Shown here piece by piece: positions 17,050-26,574 of a DNA stretch of 39,850 nucleotides. Position 1 is the first letter of the stretch. Each line of letters begins with the position of its first letter. The stretch is from assembly GCA_012033205.1 (NCBI GenBank), contig JAAUSO010000052.1:1-39850 (forward strand), in the 5' to 3' direction. A program made the position numbers and the translations under genes. This DNA comes from Richelia sp. SL_2_1 (lineage in GTDB: Bacteria; Cyanobacteriota; Cyanobacteriia; Cyanobacteriales; Nostocaceae). A model generated the notes under the pieces. It was not told the origin of the DNA and did no database searches. It saw only the letters and a list, made by a program, of their open reading frames with translations.

Positions 17050-19203
17050 ATGACAACTCCAACAGTGAGGAGAAGTGGGAATCAATTGAGACAACCGAAG
17101 CAACCCCGAACAACCAGTGGGCTTTCGCTATCTTCGCGGCGGATTGCGGCTTGGGTAGCGGAAATTACGCTTTGTGTCGTTAGTGGTGCAGTGCCTTTTG
17201 GGATTGGCGGGTATATCAACACTAAAACTAATATTGAGCGGGTACCACTCAATCCTGTATTGGTTGCGGCTGAAAGAACAGTAGCCTATCCTTTGGCTTT
17301 ACCCATAAGTTACGGTACTCGTAATGTCGCATGGCCGACTAATTTTTTGTGGACGGTAGCAATATTAGCGCCCTTGTCACTTACTTGTTGGCAATGGTAT
17401 TTGCTAGGGAAAACAGGAAGTACCATTCCCAAGCGTTGGTTTGGCATTAAGGTTGTGAATCAAAAAGGTCAACCCCCAGGTTTCGCAGCCGTTTTGCTGC
17501 GGGAAGCTAGTCGCTGGGGTGTGCCAATGTCCGTTACTTATATGTTATGGCGTTATACATTATTATTTCCTCACCTGAGTATTTTTACGGTACTAGCATT
17601 GTTGATGTTGTTTGCAGAAGCAATGGGTTTCCCCTGGTTGCGCCAAGGTCGCTCAATTCACGATAGAATTGCCGATACCTATACCATAGATGCCACTGTT
17701 CCTTTTGAACCTTCAGTTTTAGCCAATCAAAGGAATGTTTCTGGGTGGATGCACAGAGACGAAGAAGCTGCAATCGAATCAATTGTAGTTACACCCCAGC
17801 AACAGCAAAAAAAGGATTTATGGGCTTGGATGCGACGCAACCCCAGCCTGACTTTACTGGGAGTAGCACTGTTGAGCATGGCTGGTGTATTGACAACTTT
17901 AGTCGGGACTCAAGTTTATCTTCAAAATAGGCAAAATCAAAAAGCAGTTAACCAAAACAATAGCAAGCAGTTTTTAGCACTCAAGCAGCAGTTGGATGAT
18001 AACTCTGGAGCGACTAAACAAGAACGTCAGCGGACAATTGTAGCTTTAGGGACGCTCAAAGATTCCCAGGCTACTAAATTTCTAGTTGGTTTGTTGGTTA
18101 AAGAAAACGACCCAGTTTTATTAGAAAGTATTCAGCAAGCTTTAGTGAGTATTGGTCCGTCCGCTATTCCCGAACTCAAGCACATGAATATTTTACTTGA
18201 AGGTGAGTTGGATTCTACAGCTAGCAATGCGACTCAAGAAAGGGAGTTGCGACAAAAAAGTTTGTATGCAAATCAGCAGGCAATTAATAAGATTTTATTG
18301 GTTTATAACGGCAAAACCAATGGTATTGACTTAAGCCGTGCCAAATTGTCTCAAGAAGGTTCTGGGAATAATTCTATATTCAGCTTGTCATTAGACAAAG
18401 TTGATTTATGGGGAATTGATTTCAAGTACGCAAATTTGGATCGAGCTAGTTTCAGCGGTAGTCGTTTTCGGGGACCTGGTGAAGATGGTCGCTGGGATAC
18501 TTATGATGATTGGATTACCGATTTGAGTCAAGCTGAGCTAAAACAAGCCGATCTAAGCGGTGCTAATCTCAGTCGCGTCTTGATGGTGCGTACCAATTTG
18601 AGCGGTGCAAATTTGAATGAAGCTAACCTATTAGCGGCACGTTTGGTTGGTGCAAATCTGAGTAGCGCTAGACTCGGAAGAGCCGATTTGCGCGGTGCTG
18701 TGTTAGAAAATGCCAGCCTTACAGGAGCAGATTTAGGTGAAGCTAAGTTGAATGATGCCGATTTATACGGCGCTCGTTTAGGTCGGACGATCGCGATCGG
18801 GACACAGTTATCTAATGCCAATTTAATCAAAACTGAATGGCAAGGAGCAGACTTGTCATCAGCTTATCTTGACCGCGCCAATCTTAGTAATGCTAATCTA
18901 AGTGCTGCACGACTTACTGGTGCTATTTTAAGCTCTACCAACCTCTCATATGCCAACTTCCGGAATGCTGATCTGAGTCTTGCTGATTTACGGGGTGCAA
19001 ATTTAACAGGAGCAGATTTTCAAGGAACAATACTCTCTCCAGCACAGCAAAATCCAGCAGACCAATTTGTTGACACTCCTGCTGCTAGAACTCAATCCGC
19101 AGTCATCAAAGGAGTTGATTTTAGTCAAGTTCAAAATTTAGATGAGAAACAAAAAGCTTATATTTGTACTCAGGGAGGTATCCACAATCGTTTTTGTCCG
19201 TAG
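17050..19203 (+). CDS. hglK: HglK-like heterocyst glycolipid localisation protein (RDD domain plus pentapeptide repeats)
   Basis: HglK is required in Anabaena to deposit the glycolipid layer of the heterocyst envelope; it is described as about 727 residues with four N-terminal membrane spans and many AxLxx repeats. This 717-residue protein fits. It has an RDD-type membrane domain (about 28-215; SRRIAAWVAE, RWFGIKVV, SIHDRIADT), a further membrane helix near 272-292, and a helical HEAT-like linker (about 310-400; RQRTIVALGTLKDSQATKFLVGLL). A long beta-helical pentapeptide region (about 440-670) with A(D/N)LS-type repeats follows. The C-terminal tail ends CTQGGIHNRFCP, with two cysteines. If right, the host makes heterocysts. 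Confidence 0.82.
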   Translation: MTTPTVRRSGNQLRQPKQPRTTSGLSLSSRRIAAWVAEITLCVVSGAVPFGIGGYINTKTNIERVPLNPVLVAAERTVAYPLALPISYGTRNVAWPTNFLWTVAILAPLSLTCWQWYLLGKTGSTIPKRWFGIKVVNQKGQPPGFAAVLLREASRWGVPMSVTYMLWRYTLLFPHLSIFTVLALLMLFAEAMGFPWLRQGRSIHDRIADTYTIDATVPFEPSVLANQRNVSGWMHRDEEAAIESIVVTPQQQQKKDLWAWMRRNPSLTLLGVALLSMAGVLTTLVGTQVYLQNRQNQKAVNQNNSKQFLALKQQLDDNSGATKQERQRTIVALGTLKDSQATKFLVGLLVKENDPVLLESIQQALVSIGPSAIPELKHMNILLEGELDSTASNATQERELRQKSLYANQQAINKILLVYNGKTNGIDLSRAKLSQEGSGNNSIFSLSLDKVDLWGIDFKYANLDRASFSGSRFRGPGEDGRWDTYDDWITDLSQAELKQADLSGANLSRVLMVRTNLSGANLNEANLLAARLVGANLSSARLGRADLRGAVLENASLTGADLGEAKLNDADLYGARLGRTIAIGTQLSNANLIKTEWQGADLSSAYLDRANLSNANLSAARLTGAILSSTNLSYANFRNADLSLADLRGANLTGADFQGTILSPAQQNPADQFVDTPAARTQSAVIKGVDFSQVQNLDEKQKAYICTQGGIHNRFCP

Positions 19204-19240
19204 GGCAGAATGAGGAGATAGGGAGATGGGGAGATAATAA

Positions 19241-19312
19241 CTAACTATTAACTCCTAACTCCTAACTCCTAACTCCTAACTCCTAACTCCTAACTCCTAA
19301 CTCCTAACTCCG
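19241..19312. repeat. CCTAACT heptad tandem repeat
   Basis: Around nine nearly perfect copies of CTAACTC/CCTAACT stand in a row after hglK. The unit is the reverse complement of the AGTTAGG array at the right end of the window. Confidence 0.9.
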
Positions 19313-19329
19313 GTAATCCTAACTCTAGA

Positions 19330-19381
19330 CAAATGCATCCGTTGTTAAAATCCAAAATTTAAAATCTAAAATCTAAAATTG
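19330..19381. repeat. 52-bp leader repeat, copy 1
   Basis: This stretch (core CATCCGTTGTTAAAATCC, then AAAATCT heptads) is nearly identical to 32029-32080, with about three mismatches. Copy 1 ends 16 bases before the barrel-protein ATG; copy 2 ends 2 bases before the class V enzyme ATG. Confidence 0.85.
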
Positions 19382-19397
19382 TTTGGGAAGTAAGAAA

Positions 19398-19892
19398 ATG
19401 AAATGTGTTAAGTGTTTATCTTCCGTATTTTTACTTAGTTCAGGTTTGAGTGTAGCTCTATTGACGAAACCCGCACAAGCTCAAGTTGCATACGGTAGTT
19501 ATGTTGGTGTTGGACCTACTGTTGGGATCTCGGATGGAGCGCAAATAGGAGGAGTTCTTGCTGTCCGCTATAAGCTTTTAGAGACACCGATATCTTTCCG
19601 TACTCAAGCTTTAATCGGTGAGAGTACCGCAGTTGTACCTATGGTTTCTTATGATGTCCCCCTTAACTGGCAAACTGATGCTTATTTAGGGGCTGGGTTA
19701 GTTTTGGCTGGTGGTGATACGCCTTCCCCTGTGGGTAATAAAATTAGTTTTGCTTTACAGCCCGGTGTTGACTATATGGTACCTAATAGCAACACTGTAA
19801 TTTTTGGTAATGCGATTATTGCTTTTGATGCTTATCGTGATAAGAGTGGTACTGCTGTTTCAGTTCAGGGTGGTGTGGGTTTGAGGTTTTAA
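19398..19892 (+). CDS. Small outer-membrane beta-barrel-like protein
   Basis: ATG 19398 is preferred over the upstream in-frame TTG because it starts a clean signal peptide (MKCVKCLSSVFLLSSGLSVALL..., cleavage after PAQA, about residue 26). The mature part of about 138 residues alternates hydrophobic and polar residues in strand-like stretches (YVGVGPTVGIS, IGGVLAVRYKLL, TDAYLGAGLVLAGG, VSVQGGVGLRF). It ends in Phe, the classic outer-membrane barrel C-terminal signature. Likely an eight-strand-type barrel in the outer membrane; specific role unknown. Confidence 0.75.
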   Translation: MKCVKCLSSVFLLSSGLSVALLTKPAQAQVAYGSYVGVGPTVGISDGAQIGGVLAVRYKLLETPISFRTQALIGESTAVVPMVSYDVPLNWQTDAYLGAGLVLAGGDTPSPVGNKISFALQPGVDYMVPNSNTVIFGNAIIAFDAYRDKSGTAVSVQGGVGLRF

Positions 19893-19918
19893 ATTTTCTT
19901 TAGAGATGTTGAAGGGTA

Positions 19919-20054
19919 AGAAGTCGGGTTTTGATGAGTGTTATTAGCGTGTTACGGATATTTACTTGAAAAACCCCGACTTCTGTAATTGTGGGTTTCT
20001 GTGGGTGTTATCAGGGTGTTACGGATATTTATATCGAAAAAACGCGACTTCTGT
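19919..20054. repeat. GTCGGGTTT-family palindrome with a partial second copy
   Basis: AGAAGTCGGGTTTT (from 19919) pairs with AAAACCCCGACTTCT (to 19984). A second copy, 19992-20054, repeats the loop (GTGTTAT-AG-GTGTTACGG) and right arm with substitutions (AAAACGCGACTTCT), so its stem is eroded. It sits between the converging barrel gene and FAD enzyme and may serve both as terminator. Confidence 0.7.
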
Positions 20055-20095
20055 AGTTATGCTTAAGCGGCAAGTCCATACTCAAATTCACTTAA

Positions 20096-21636
20096 TTATT
20101 GTGCTTGGGCTGTATAATTTTGACCGTAAATTTTAGCGATGCGTCCGGTTTGTACTAAAACATTACGCACTTCTTGGTTAGAAAAATCAGCGAGATTAGT
20201 ATTACGCCAAAGTGCCATACCTGCGGCAATCCCAACTCCTTGTCCAACTCCACAATTAAATTCTACAATTCTACCGGCAGAGCAAGCATAGCCCTCGAAT
20301 CCCGAAGCGGGACTAATAACTGCCAGGTTGGGTATATCTTTAATTAAAGCGTGTTGAATGCCGATGTTAAACAGGGGTTGTTGGATGTGCAAAAGGTGAT
20401 CAATTTGTTTTTCTTCTGCTCTTGTATCTAAACCTTTGATACCACCGCGAATATCAAAATGATAACCAAAGGTTCCTAAAGCTTCATTTTGATTAACTCC
20501 CCCTGCCAGCATTTTCGCCCCGGTTAATCGGTCAATTACTCCCATGACGTTGCCTGCGTGACGAATGTATAATTCATAAGCTGGAGTAACTCTATTTGCA
20601 CCAAGAGCTTTAAACCACTGAATTACATAATCCATTTCTGCGAGCATTTCTGGGGTAGGTTTGGCTTTACCCCGCGCTAATGCTTCCGCTTTGTCGGCAT
20701 TTACATCATATAGGAATGCGTTCCAAGATAATCTACCATTGAAAGAATTGCGACGTTACCATTATCGAGAATTGCGCCACTTTTTTCTAAAATCAAGGGA
20801 GTTGCTCGGAAGGAATGATAAGCGATGGAAAGGGCTTTACAGCGGATATCGATGTAGTCTTTACCCACATACATGGTTTTGAGTTTACCATTGCGATCGA
20901 CCAAATCTTCTCTGAGACGGTTGGCGACTTCTGGATTATTACCTGCGGCTTGATTTAACCATTTTTGAGCGTCTCTATCGTTGAGGTTAGTGAAGCGTTC
21001 GAGGTAAAGTTTTTCTATATGTTGGAGTCTTTGTACGCTCAAACCTTGAGTTTGAAATACTAAGGTAACTGAAAGTTCTGAATCTGGTAAGCCGAAGGTT
21101 TCAAAACCTTTAAGTTTTTTCACTCCCGCAGCTTGGGCTAATTCTGCATTTACGGTGGAGTCGATAAATTGTTTGGCTAAGTAAGTTTCGCGTTTAGTGA
21201 GATTAATCCCAACAATTTTATTTCTTTGTTTGATTACTGATTCAATTTCAATATTGCTTAATATATCAGCGCGAATTTCTGCTAACATTTCCCGTAAGAT
21301 TCGATCCGCTTTGATCGGATCTAAGGCTACTTGAACTACTCCAACTTTTTGCAGAAATTCTTTGTAAATCGCGGGTGCGTCACCAAAAGATTCTAGGTTG
21401 TGCGTTTGCCGAATTTCCAGAGGAATTGAAGACCTATCCAAATAGCTTAAACCACCACGTACTAAATGTCCGCCTACACCTTGTCGGGAATCACCTTTAA
21501 ACATGAGTAAGCTACGCGGGTATTTATTAGTATGTCGATAATATTCCCGTGCTGCACAGATTAAGGTCAAAATACCGGGAAGTTCGTCTCCAAAAGCGAT
21601 GATGTCATAGGTGCGAGTTGTATATGTTTGAGGCAT
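20096..21636 (-). CDS. FAD-dependent oxidoreductase, frameshifted
   Basis: The first frame starts at ATG 21636 (MPQTYTTRTYDIIAFGDELPG...) with a diverged dinucleotide-binding start and a conserved GVGGHLVRGGLSYLDRS region. It runs to ...LSMVDYLG, and then to a premature stop. The second frame continues NAFLYDVNADKAEALARGK...EMDYVIQWFKALGANR to 20096, including LAVISPASGFEGYACSAGR and a Gly-rich GVGQGVGIAAGMALW helix near the C-terminus. One extra base near 20720-20727 (or four, if a Trp is missing) restores about 513 residues. The build resembles the FAD_oxidored family; substrate unknown. Frameshift may be technical. Confidence 0.75.
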
Positions 21637-21765
21637 ATTTTTTTGTAATCTTAATTCTTAAGAAAATCAACAATGTATATCTTGGTGATTTCGTAAGTTT
21701 TCGGGTACCCTTACGGGTACTTTAAATTAAGACTATATTGCAAAAGAATATTACAAAAGCAGCAA

Positions 21766-21786
21766 AGACGTAGCACTGCTACGTCT
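21766..21786. repeat. Perfect 21-base palindrome
   Basis: AGACGTAGCA and TGCTACGTCT flank a single central C. It is a dispersed-type cyanobacterial palindrome, followed directly by ACAAAAT-type heptads (21788-21828) that abut the pentapeptide gene stop. It could terminate that gene. Confidence 0.6.
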
Positions 21787-21826
21787 CTACAAAAAACAAA
21801 ATACAAAAAACAAAATACAAAAAATA

Positions 21827-22375
21827 TTAATGGCTACCAGCCCAACTGATCCATCTGCGAGATATACCTATATAGGTTACTGTTTCAGTCATCTCTTGGC
21901 TTATGATGTTAGATTTTGTTAAATCAGCACCATTAATATATGCTTCATTGATGTTGTTATCAGTCAAGTTAGCATAGTTGAGATTAGCTTGAGTTAAATC
22001 AGCAGCGCTGAGTTCTGCTTCTACGAGATTTGCTTGATACATATTTGTATTTACTAAATTTGCACCTCGTAAATCAGCTTTTTGTAAGTTAGCTCTTTCT
22101 AATTTGGCATTCATTAAATCTGCACCAATTAGATTTATCTCGCTGAGATTTGCGTCAGTTAAATTGGCTTGAGTCAAATCTGCATCAGTGAGATTTGCTC
22201 GACTTAGGTTACACCCCTTCAAGTTGGCTCCACTTAAATCGGCTCCGCTTAAATCTGCTGCACATAAGTTTATACCGCTTAAGTCAGCATTTTTCAGATT
22301 TGCTTGATGTAAAATAGCTCCACTAAAGTCTTTTTCTCCGGCTCTGTATCTGCTTAAAAGCTGATTAACGTCCAT
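21827..22375 (-). CDS. Pentapeptide repeat protein
   Basis: The 182-residue protein is mostly A(D/N)LxX pentapeptide repeats (from about residue 20 to 155, e.g. ADLSGADLSGANLKGCNLS), folding as a right-handed quadrilateral beta-helix. A short N-terminal cap (MDVNQLLSRYRAGEKDF) is typical of cyanobacterial pentapeptide proteins. There is no signal peptide or membrane segment, so it is cytosolic. The biochemical role of this class is mostly unknown. The last about 25 residues leave the repeat pattern. Confidence 0.9.
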   Translation of the reverse strand: MDVNQLLSRYRAGEKDFSGAILHQANLKNADLSGINLCAADLSGADLSGANLKGCNLSRANLTDADLTQANLTDANLSEINLIGADLMNAKLERANLQKADLRGANLVNTNMYQANLVEAELSAADLTQANLNYANLTDNNINEAYINGADLTKSNIISQEMTETVTYIGISRRWISWAGSH

Positions 22376-22735
22376 ATATTTCTCCTTTTTACTTTCACTA
22401 ATCCAACTTGTTTATTAAAGAGATGTATGAGAAAGTAGTAATGTTTTTTATTGAGTTATTTACAGCTAATTTTAAGTTCAACTCAATAAGCTTATTCTGC
22501 TCAAATTTTTATGATATGGAACGTTTACTTAAAATAATTATGCAAAACTACTAAAAACTTTTCAGTTCTTATCAAAAGTTTGAAATTAACAAGTTTTAAA
22601 TTAACAAATTTTAAATTATATTGATTTTAATGCTGGAAGACTTTCTTCTCATTACCTGCTCTACGCCTACTAACCACTAACAACTAACAACTATCAACTA
22701 TCCGCTCTACATTAGTTGATTTTTGCATCTTTTTG
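22376..22735. other. AT-rich intergenic, promoter of pentapeptide gene
   Basis: No gene is seen. It holds the upstream region of the pentapeptide gene and, near 22668-22702, ACTAACA/ACTATCA heptad-like repeats close to the stop of the SGNH gene. Confidence 0.5.
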
Positions 22736-23695
22736 TCATAATCCGAGTAATTTTTGTTGAATATTTTCACTAATTAACTTATTTCCTTGTAAATTGAAAT
22801 GAATGTGGTCATGATATAAAGCTTTAGGGTTTTGGGAAGAGTTGAATATGGGTAAAAAATCTATATAGATAATACCTTGAGTTTGCGTAAATTCTAGTAG
22901 ACGCTGACGTGCTTTAATTTCATAATCGCGGGGTCCAGGTTCCCCGATTTCTCGCAATAAGGGAGTCATTGCTAGGAGAAATTGAGCGTTGTTTGCGCGG
23001 GTGAATTCTTGAATTTGACCGATAGCTGCTAAATTAATCCCAACGCGATCATTTTCGTTTTGGATTCCTTTAAGTTCTGGTATGGGTTTCGGCTTGAGGA
23101 TGTAGCGGTTAAATACTTCGGCTAATGCAAATGGTGGTTTTTGATCGGGATAATTGCGATCGCGTCCCACTGGCACTGAAGTTGGTGCGGTGGAAAATAA
23201 ATCATCGGTATTAATTAGCAAGACTATAGAAGAAGCACCGAAGCTACCAAATCTTTGTAAGTAAGCAAGTTCGTTTCTTGGTCCCCAAGAATTGGCTGAA
23301 GCATTTAATACTTCCACTTGTGTAATATTTGCAGATAAATTAGATGTCAAAGAAAGCATCGTTAAGTGAGAAATTGTCTTCTCTTGATCAGTCCACCAAC
23401 CACCATTAGCGATGGAGTCTCCTAAAAGTAGAATTCTCAAACTTGAGGGTAAAGGTGTTTGTTGAATATTTGCACCCCGCATCGAATATTGATTAATTTC
23501 TATACGATTACCAAAGCGACGGGTACGTTGAGAAGGAGTTAATAAATAACCAATTTTTTCATCACCAATATAAGTTAAAGGATTGCCAAAACCAAACAGC
23601 AAACGCAATCCCATTTCACTGACTACAAATAATCCAATAATCGCTGCAACAATAATTAATAAATAAAATCTCACTATTGAATACCCTTTTGTCAT
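22736..23695 (-). CDS. Membrane-anchored SGNH/GDSL-type hydrolase
   Basis: I choose ATG 23695 (MTKGYSIVRFYLLII...), which puts one signal-anchor helix at about residues 9-27; an upstream in-frame ATG at 23734 exists. The nucleophile block reads ILLLGDSIANGG (Ser94 in GDS), a central NASANSWGP fits block III (Asn), and the C-terminal DHIHFN supplies Asp and His of the triad, so all SGNH elements are present. Proteins of this build often remove acyl groups from surface polysaccharides or lipids outside the cytoplasm. Neighbours give no clear pathway, though several envelope genes lie nearby. Confidence 0.8.
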   Translation of the reverse strand: MTKGYSIVRFYLLIIVAAIIGLFVVSEMGLRLLFGFGNPLTYIGDEKIGYLLTPSQRTRRFGNRIEINQYSMRGANIQQTPLPSSLRILLLGDSIANGGWWTDQEKTISHLTMLSLTSNLSANITQVEVLNASANSWGPRNELAYLQRFGSFGASSIVLLINTDDLFSTAPTSVPVGRDRNYPDQKPPFALAEVFNRYILKPKPIPELKGIQNENDRVGINLAAIGQIQEFTRANNAQFLLAMTPLLREIGEPGPRDYEIKARQRLLEFTQTQGIIYIDFLPIFNSSQNPKALYHDHIHFNLQGNKLISENIQQKLLGL

Positions 23696-23794
23696 GTCAT
23701 GGCACAAATTACACCAATATACACGACGGAGCAAGAATTATCGGATTTTTGATTGATGGGTTTTCTCGCAAACCGAAAAGCTGGTATTTGGGCT

Positions 23795-23870
23795 AGGAGG
23801 GAGCGAGACGTATGTCCGAAAGGGACACGCGCTCGCCGCACGATGAAGGCGTGAACGCTAACCCACTACA
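23795..23870. repeat. GC-richer structured intergenic repeat
   Basis: This stretch is more GC-rich than its surroundings and contains GAGCGAGACGTATGTCC-GAAA-GGGACACGCGCTCG, an imperfect hairpin with a GAAA loop. GGCGTGAACGCTAACCC follows. It looks like a dispersed cyanobacterial repeat; no coding potential. Confidence 0.5.
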
Positions 23871-24000
23871 AATAAGTACTCGTGCAAAATAAATTAAACA
23901 TTTCGTTTAGGGAGGGAAGAGGGGAGCCTTATATAACTCACGAGTAATTATATAAATAATTTTGCGTAAGTACTTAGTAGATGACTCAGTAAGTGTTGAT

Positions 24001-24498
24001 TTACTTAATTTCAGTAATTTTTAAAGTATAGGGAAGGTACAGTTCTTGTTTATAGGAACCGATCCAAACTTTGTATTCTCCGTTGAGCCATTCGCCAACT
24101 ATACCGGGATTTTTACCTTCAAATTCATCGTTACACCAGATACCACCGGGACCTTTAATGATTAAAGTTGTATCATCTGGACTTTCTATTACTAGTTTCA
24201 TATAATCAAATTTATTTTTTAAACGTAGGGTATGATCTGGTTCTTTATCTACGTACCCGGTACAGGCTCCTGTAGGTGTGTCTGCTCTTTCTGAGATTTC
24301 TTTTGCTGGTATACTACCACCGCTCATTCCGCGAACTGTTAGGGGATCTTTTGATAAAGGATGCTCGATACTTATATCTCCAAATATCGGTGGAGATGCT
24401 TCTTGAGCGCTAACTGTGCTGTTTATTCCCGATGCTGCTGCTAGGGATAAGAATACAAAGGATAGCTTTATTGCTTGACTTATTGATTTAGTAGACAT
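24001..24498 (-). CDS. Secreted protein, paralogue of the 15.8-16.2 kb gene; function unknown
   Basis: ATG 24498 gives a standard signal peptide (MSTKSISQAIKLSFVFLSLA..., cleavage near VSAQ, about residue 31-32); the ATG at 24534 would only lengthen the N-region. The mature part shares with the 15801 protein the order DPL-x-x-xG-SGG, a Cys, V-ES-x-x-x-TL-I-x-GP-G, a second Cys (WCND), NPGIVGEWLNGEYKVWIG and YTLKI. Two cysteines in both suggest a conserved disulfide. The form suggests an extracytoplasmic beta-sandwich; no active-site motif and no named family. Confidence 0.7.
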   Translation of the reverse strand: MSTKSISQAIKLSFVFLSLAAASGINSTVSAQEASPPIFGDISIEHPLSKDPLTVRGMSGGSIPAKEISERADTPTGACTGYVDKEPDHTLRLKNKFDYMKLVIESPDDTTLIIKGPGGIWCNDEFEGKNPGIVGEWLNGEYKVWIGSYKQELYLPYTLKITEIK

Positions 24499-24675
24499 TT
24501 TGATGACATTTTTTCTAAGTGTTTGCAATGACATTAAAGTTACACTTATAGTTCCCTATAAATCAGAGTAATTAACTATTCTTAGGCAACTAAAATTACG
24601 TAGTAAAAAGATTAAGTTTTAAGATTTTTAAGAATTCATAATCATGACTCCCGCTGCCTTGCACAGAATAAATAA

Positions 24676-24696
24676 GGGCGCATATCAAATGCGCCC
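24676..24696 (-). terminator. Probable terminator of gltX
   Basis: GGGCGCAT (24676-24683) and ATGCGCCC (24689-24696) form a perfect 8-bp stem with a 5-base loop, 70 bases beyond the gltX stop. The flanking sequence on the minus strand is T-rich but lacks a long T run. Confidence 0.6.
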
Positions 24697-24765
24697 TAAA
24701 TTAGTTATTCAAGGTTTGGCTTAAGTCACGGGATTGTAATGGTTTTATTTATGGAATTTAAACGC

Positions 24766-26211
24766 CTATGCGTTGATTGCCTTTTGTAAACGAAGCTTGT
24801 CTGAGCCATTTTGATTAAGCAATACCCAAGATTCTATCAGGTCTGGACCGTTCATTTCTCCGGTTAAAGCAGCCCGCAAACTCCGCATTACCAAGCCTTT
24901 TTTGACGTTTTGCTGTTTAACTACTTGTTGTACTATGTCTTTAGCATTCGACGCATTAATTTGACCTAACTGTTGACTATCTAAAGCCGCAACAACTGCT
25001 TGAAGGGCGCTTTTCACTCCTTCTTTTTGCAGTTGCTCTATGGCTTCGGAATCAAATTCTACGGTTTCTGTGGAAAACATTTTGGCAATGTCCACGGCTT
25101 CGGTTAAACGGGCTATACCGGGTTGAATTAAAGCAACTAATTGTTCAATCCAAGGACGTTCTTTTGTTTGAGTAAATTTATACCCAGCTTCTGACCAAAA
25201 AGGCATCAGCATATCAGTAAGTTTACTTACGGGCATACTGTGAATATACTGACTGTTAATCCAATCTAATTTTGCCCAATCAAATTTGGCACCGGCTTTG
25301 TTAACGCGCTCAAAATCAAAGTTCTTAGCGGCTTCTTCTAAGGTAAATATTTCTTGAGTAGAATCCGGGGGAGACCATCCCAATAAGGTCATATAATTAA
25401 CCAAGCCTTCGGGTGTAAAACCCATTTTCTGAAAGTCAGATATTGAGGTAACACCATCTCGTTTGGAAAGTTTGCGACCTTCCATGTTCAAAATTAAAGG
25501 AGTATGAGAAAATTCTGGTACTTTTGCACCAAATGCTTCATATAATAAAATTTGTTTGGCGGTATTGGCTATATGGTCTTCTCCTCGAATCACATGGGTA
25601 ATTTGCATATCCATATCATCCACCACCACAGCAAAATTATACAGTGGTTGACCAATACCATCTTCAGAGGAACGAGCGATAACCATATCACCACCTAAAT
25701 CGCTACCCCTCCAAACCATCTCACCGCGTACCAAGTCATTCCAAACTATTTCGCGACTATCATCAATTTTGAAGCGAATTACAAAGCTACGTCCTTCGGC
25801 TTTAAATTCTGCTTCTTGTTCTGGTGTTAAATTACGGTGGCGATTATCATAACGAGGTGCTTGATTGCGAGCTTTTTGAGATTCCCGCAATGCTTCCAAT
25901 TCTTCGGAGGTGGTGTAACAGCGATAAGCTAATCCTTTATCGAGTAAATCCTCTACCGCCTCTTTGTACATAGACAAGCGTTCGGTTTGAAAAAATGGAC
26001 CTTCATCCCAATCCAATCCCAACCAACGCAATCCTTCTAGAATATTCTCAGTATATTCGGGACGCGATCGCTCTATATCGGTATCTTCAATTCGTAGAAT
26101 AAATGTACCGTCATGATGACGAGCAAACAACCAGTTAAATACAGCAGTTCTTGCTGTACCAATATGTAAATTCCCAGTTGGGCTGGGAGCAATACGCACT
26201 CTGAAAGTCAT
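24766..26211 (-). CDS. gltX: Glutamyl-tRNA synthetase
   Basis: This class I aminoacyl-tRNA synthetase charges tRNA-Glu, which also feeds tetrapyrrole (chlorophyll, bilin) synthesis through GluTR. The 481-residue length is typical. The HIGH motif is seen as HIGT in [12 protein letters not shown] (16-19) and the KMSKS loop as KLSKR (247-251) in [10 protein letters not shown]. The N-terminal [11 protein letters not shown] and EDTDIERS motifs and [16 protein letters not shown] are characteristic. The C-terminal anticodon-binding domain follows from about 330. It lies about 150 bases downstream of tRNA-Asp on the same strand. Confidence 0.98.
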   Translation of the reverse strand: MTFRVRIAPSPTGNLHIGTARTAVFNWLFARHHDGTFILRIEDTDIERSRPEYTENILEGLRWLGLDWDEGPFFQTERLSMYKEAVEDLLDKGLAYRCYTTSEELEALRESQKARNQAPRYDNRHRNLTPEQEAEFKAEGRSFVIRFKIDDSREIVWNDLVRGEMVWRGSDLGGDMVIARSSEDGIGQPLYNFAVVVDDMDMQITHVIRGEDHIANTAKQILLYEAFGAKVPEFSHTPLILNMEGRKLSKRDGVTSISDFQKMGFTPEGLVNYMTLLGWSPPDSTQEIFTLEEAAKNFDFERVNKAGAKFDWAKLDWINSQYIHSMPVSKLTDMLMPFWSEAGYKFTQTKERPWIEQLVALIQPGIARLTEAVDIAKMFSTETVEFDSEAIEQLQKEGVKSALQAVVAALDSQQLGQINASNAKDIVQQVVKQQNVKKGLVMRSLRAALTGEMNGPDLIESWVLLNQNGSDKLRLQKAINA

Positions 26212-26360
26212 ACAGTTATTATTATTTGAAATTTTGGAGCCACTTGCAATTTTAAAGCAACCGTCTGTTGAAATTTACTTGACGATCGCAAATGACCCAA
26301 TCATTGATTTTGATTTATCTTATAAAAAATTGCAGTATGAGCAGGATAATTTATTTAAAA

Positions 26361-26434
26361 CGGGACTGACGGGGCTCGAACCCGCAACTTCCGCCGTGAC
26401 AGGGCGGTGCTCTAACCAATTGAACTACAGTCCC
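26361..26434 (-). tRNA. tRNA-Asp (anticodon GTC)
   Basis: The minus strand gives acceptor GGGACTG/CAGTCCC, D arm GTTC-AATTGGTTA-GAGC, anticodon stem CCGCC/GGCGG with loop CTGTCAC (anticodon GTC), T arm GCGGG-TTCGAGC-CCCGT and discriminator G. Length 74 without CCA. Confidence 0.97.
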
Positions 26435-26574
26435 ATGTGTTTTCAACTTTTTGATTATCCCTCTTCCATAGTGGTTTGTCAAGGGGTAGCTGAGATTTTT
26501 TTTTGAGATGGGGGACAGTTGACCTTTAAACTTTGACATCCAGACTAACTATTTCTTTGTACCTCATGCTTAAA

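Noticed and set aside
18528-18830. Minus-strand 100-codon frame inside hglK
   Set aside because: It is the reverse reading of the pentapeptide repeat region, which naturally gives a repetitive open frame.
19241-19312. Regular short repeats suggestive of a CRISPR array
   Set aside because: Units are contiguous heptads without spacers; the same applies to the arrays at 29889 and 39744. No cas genes are present.
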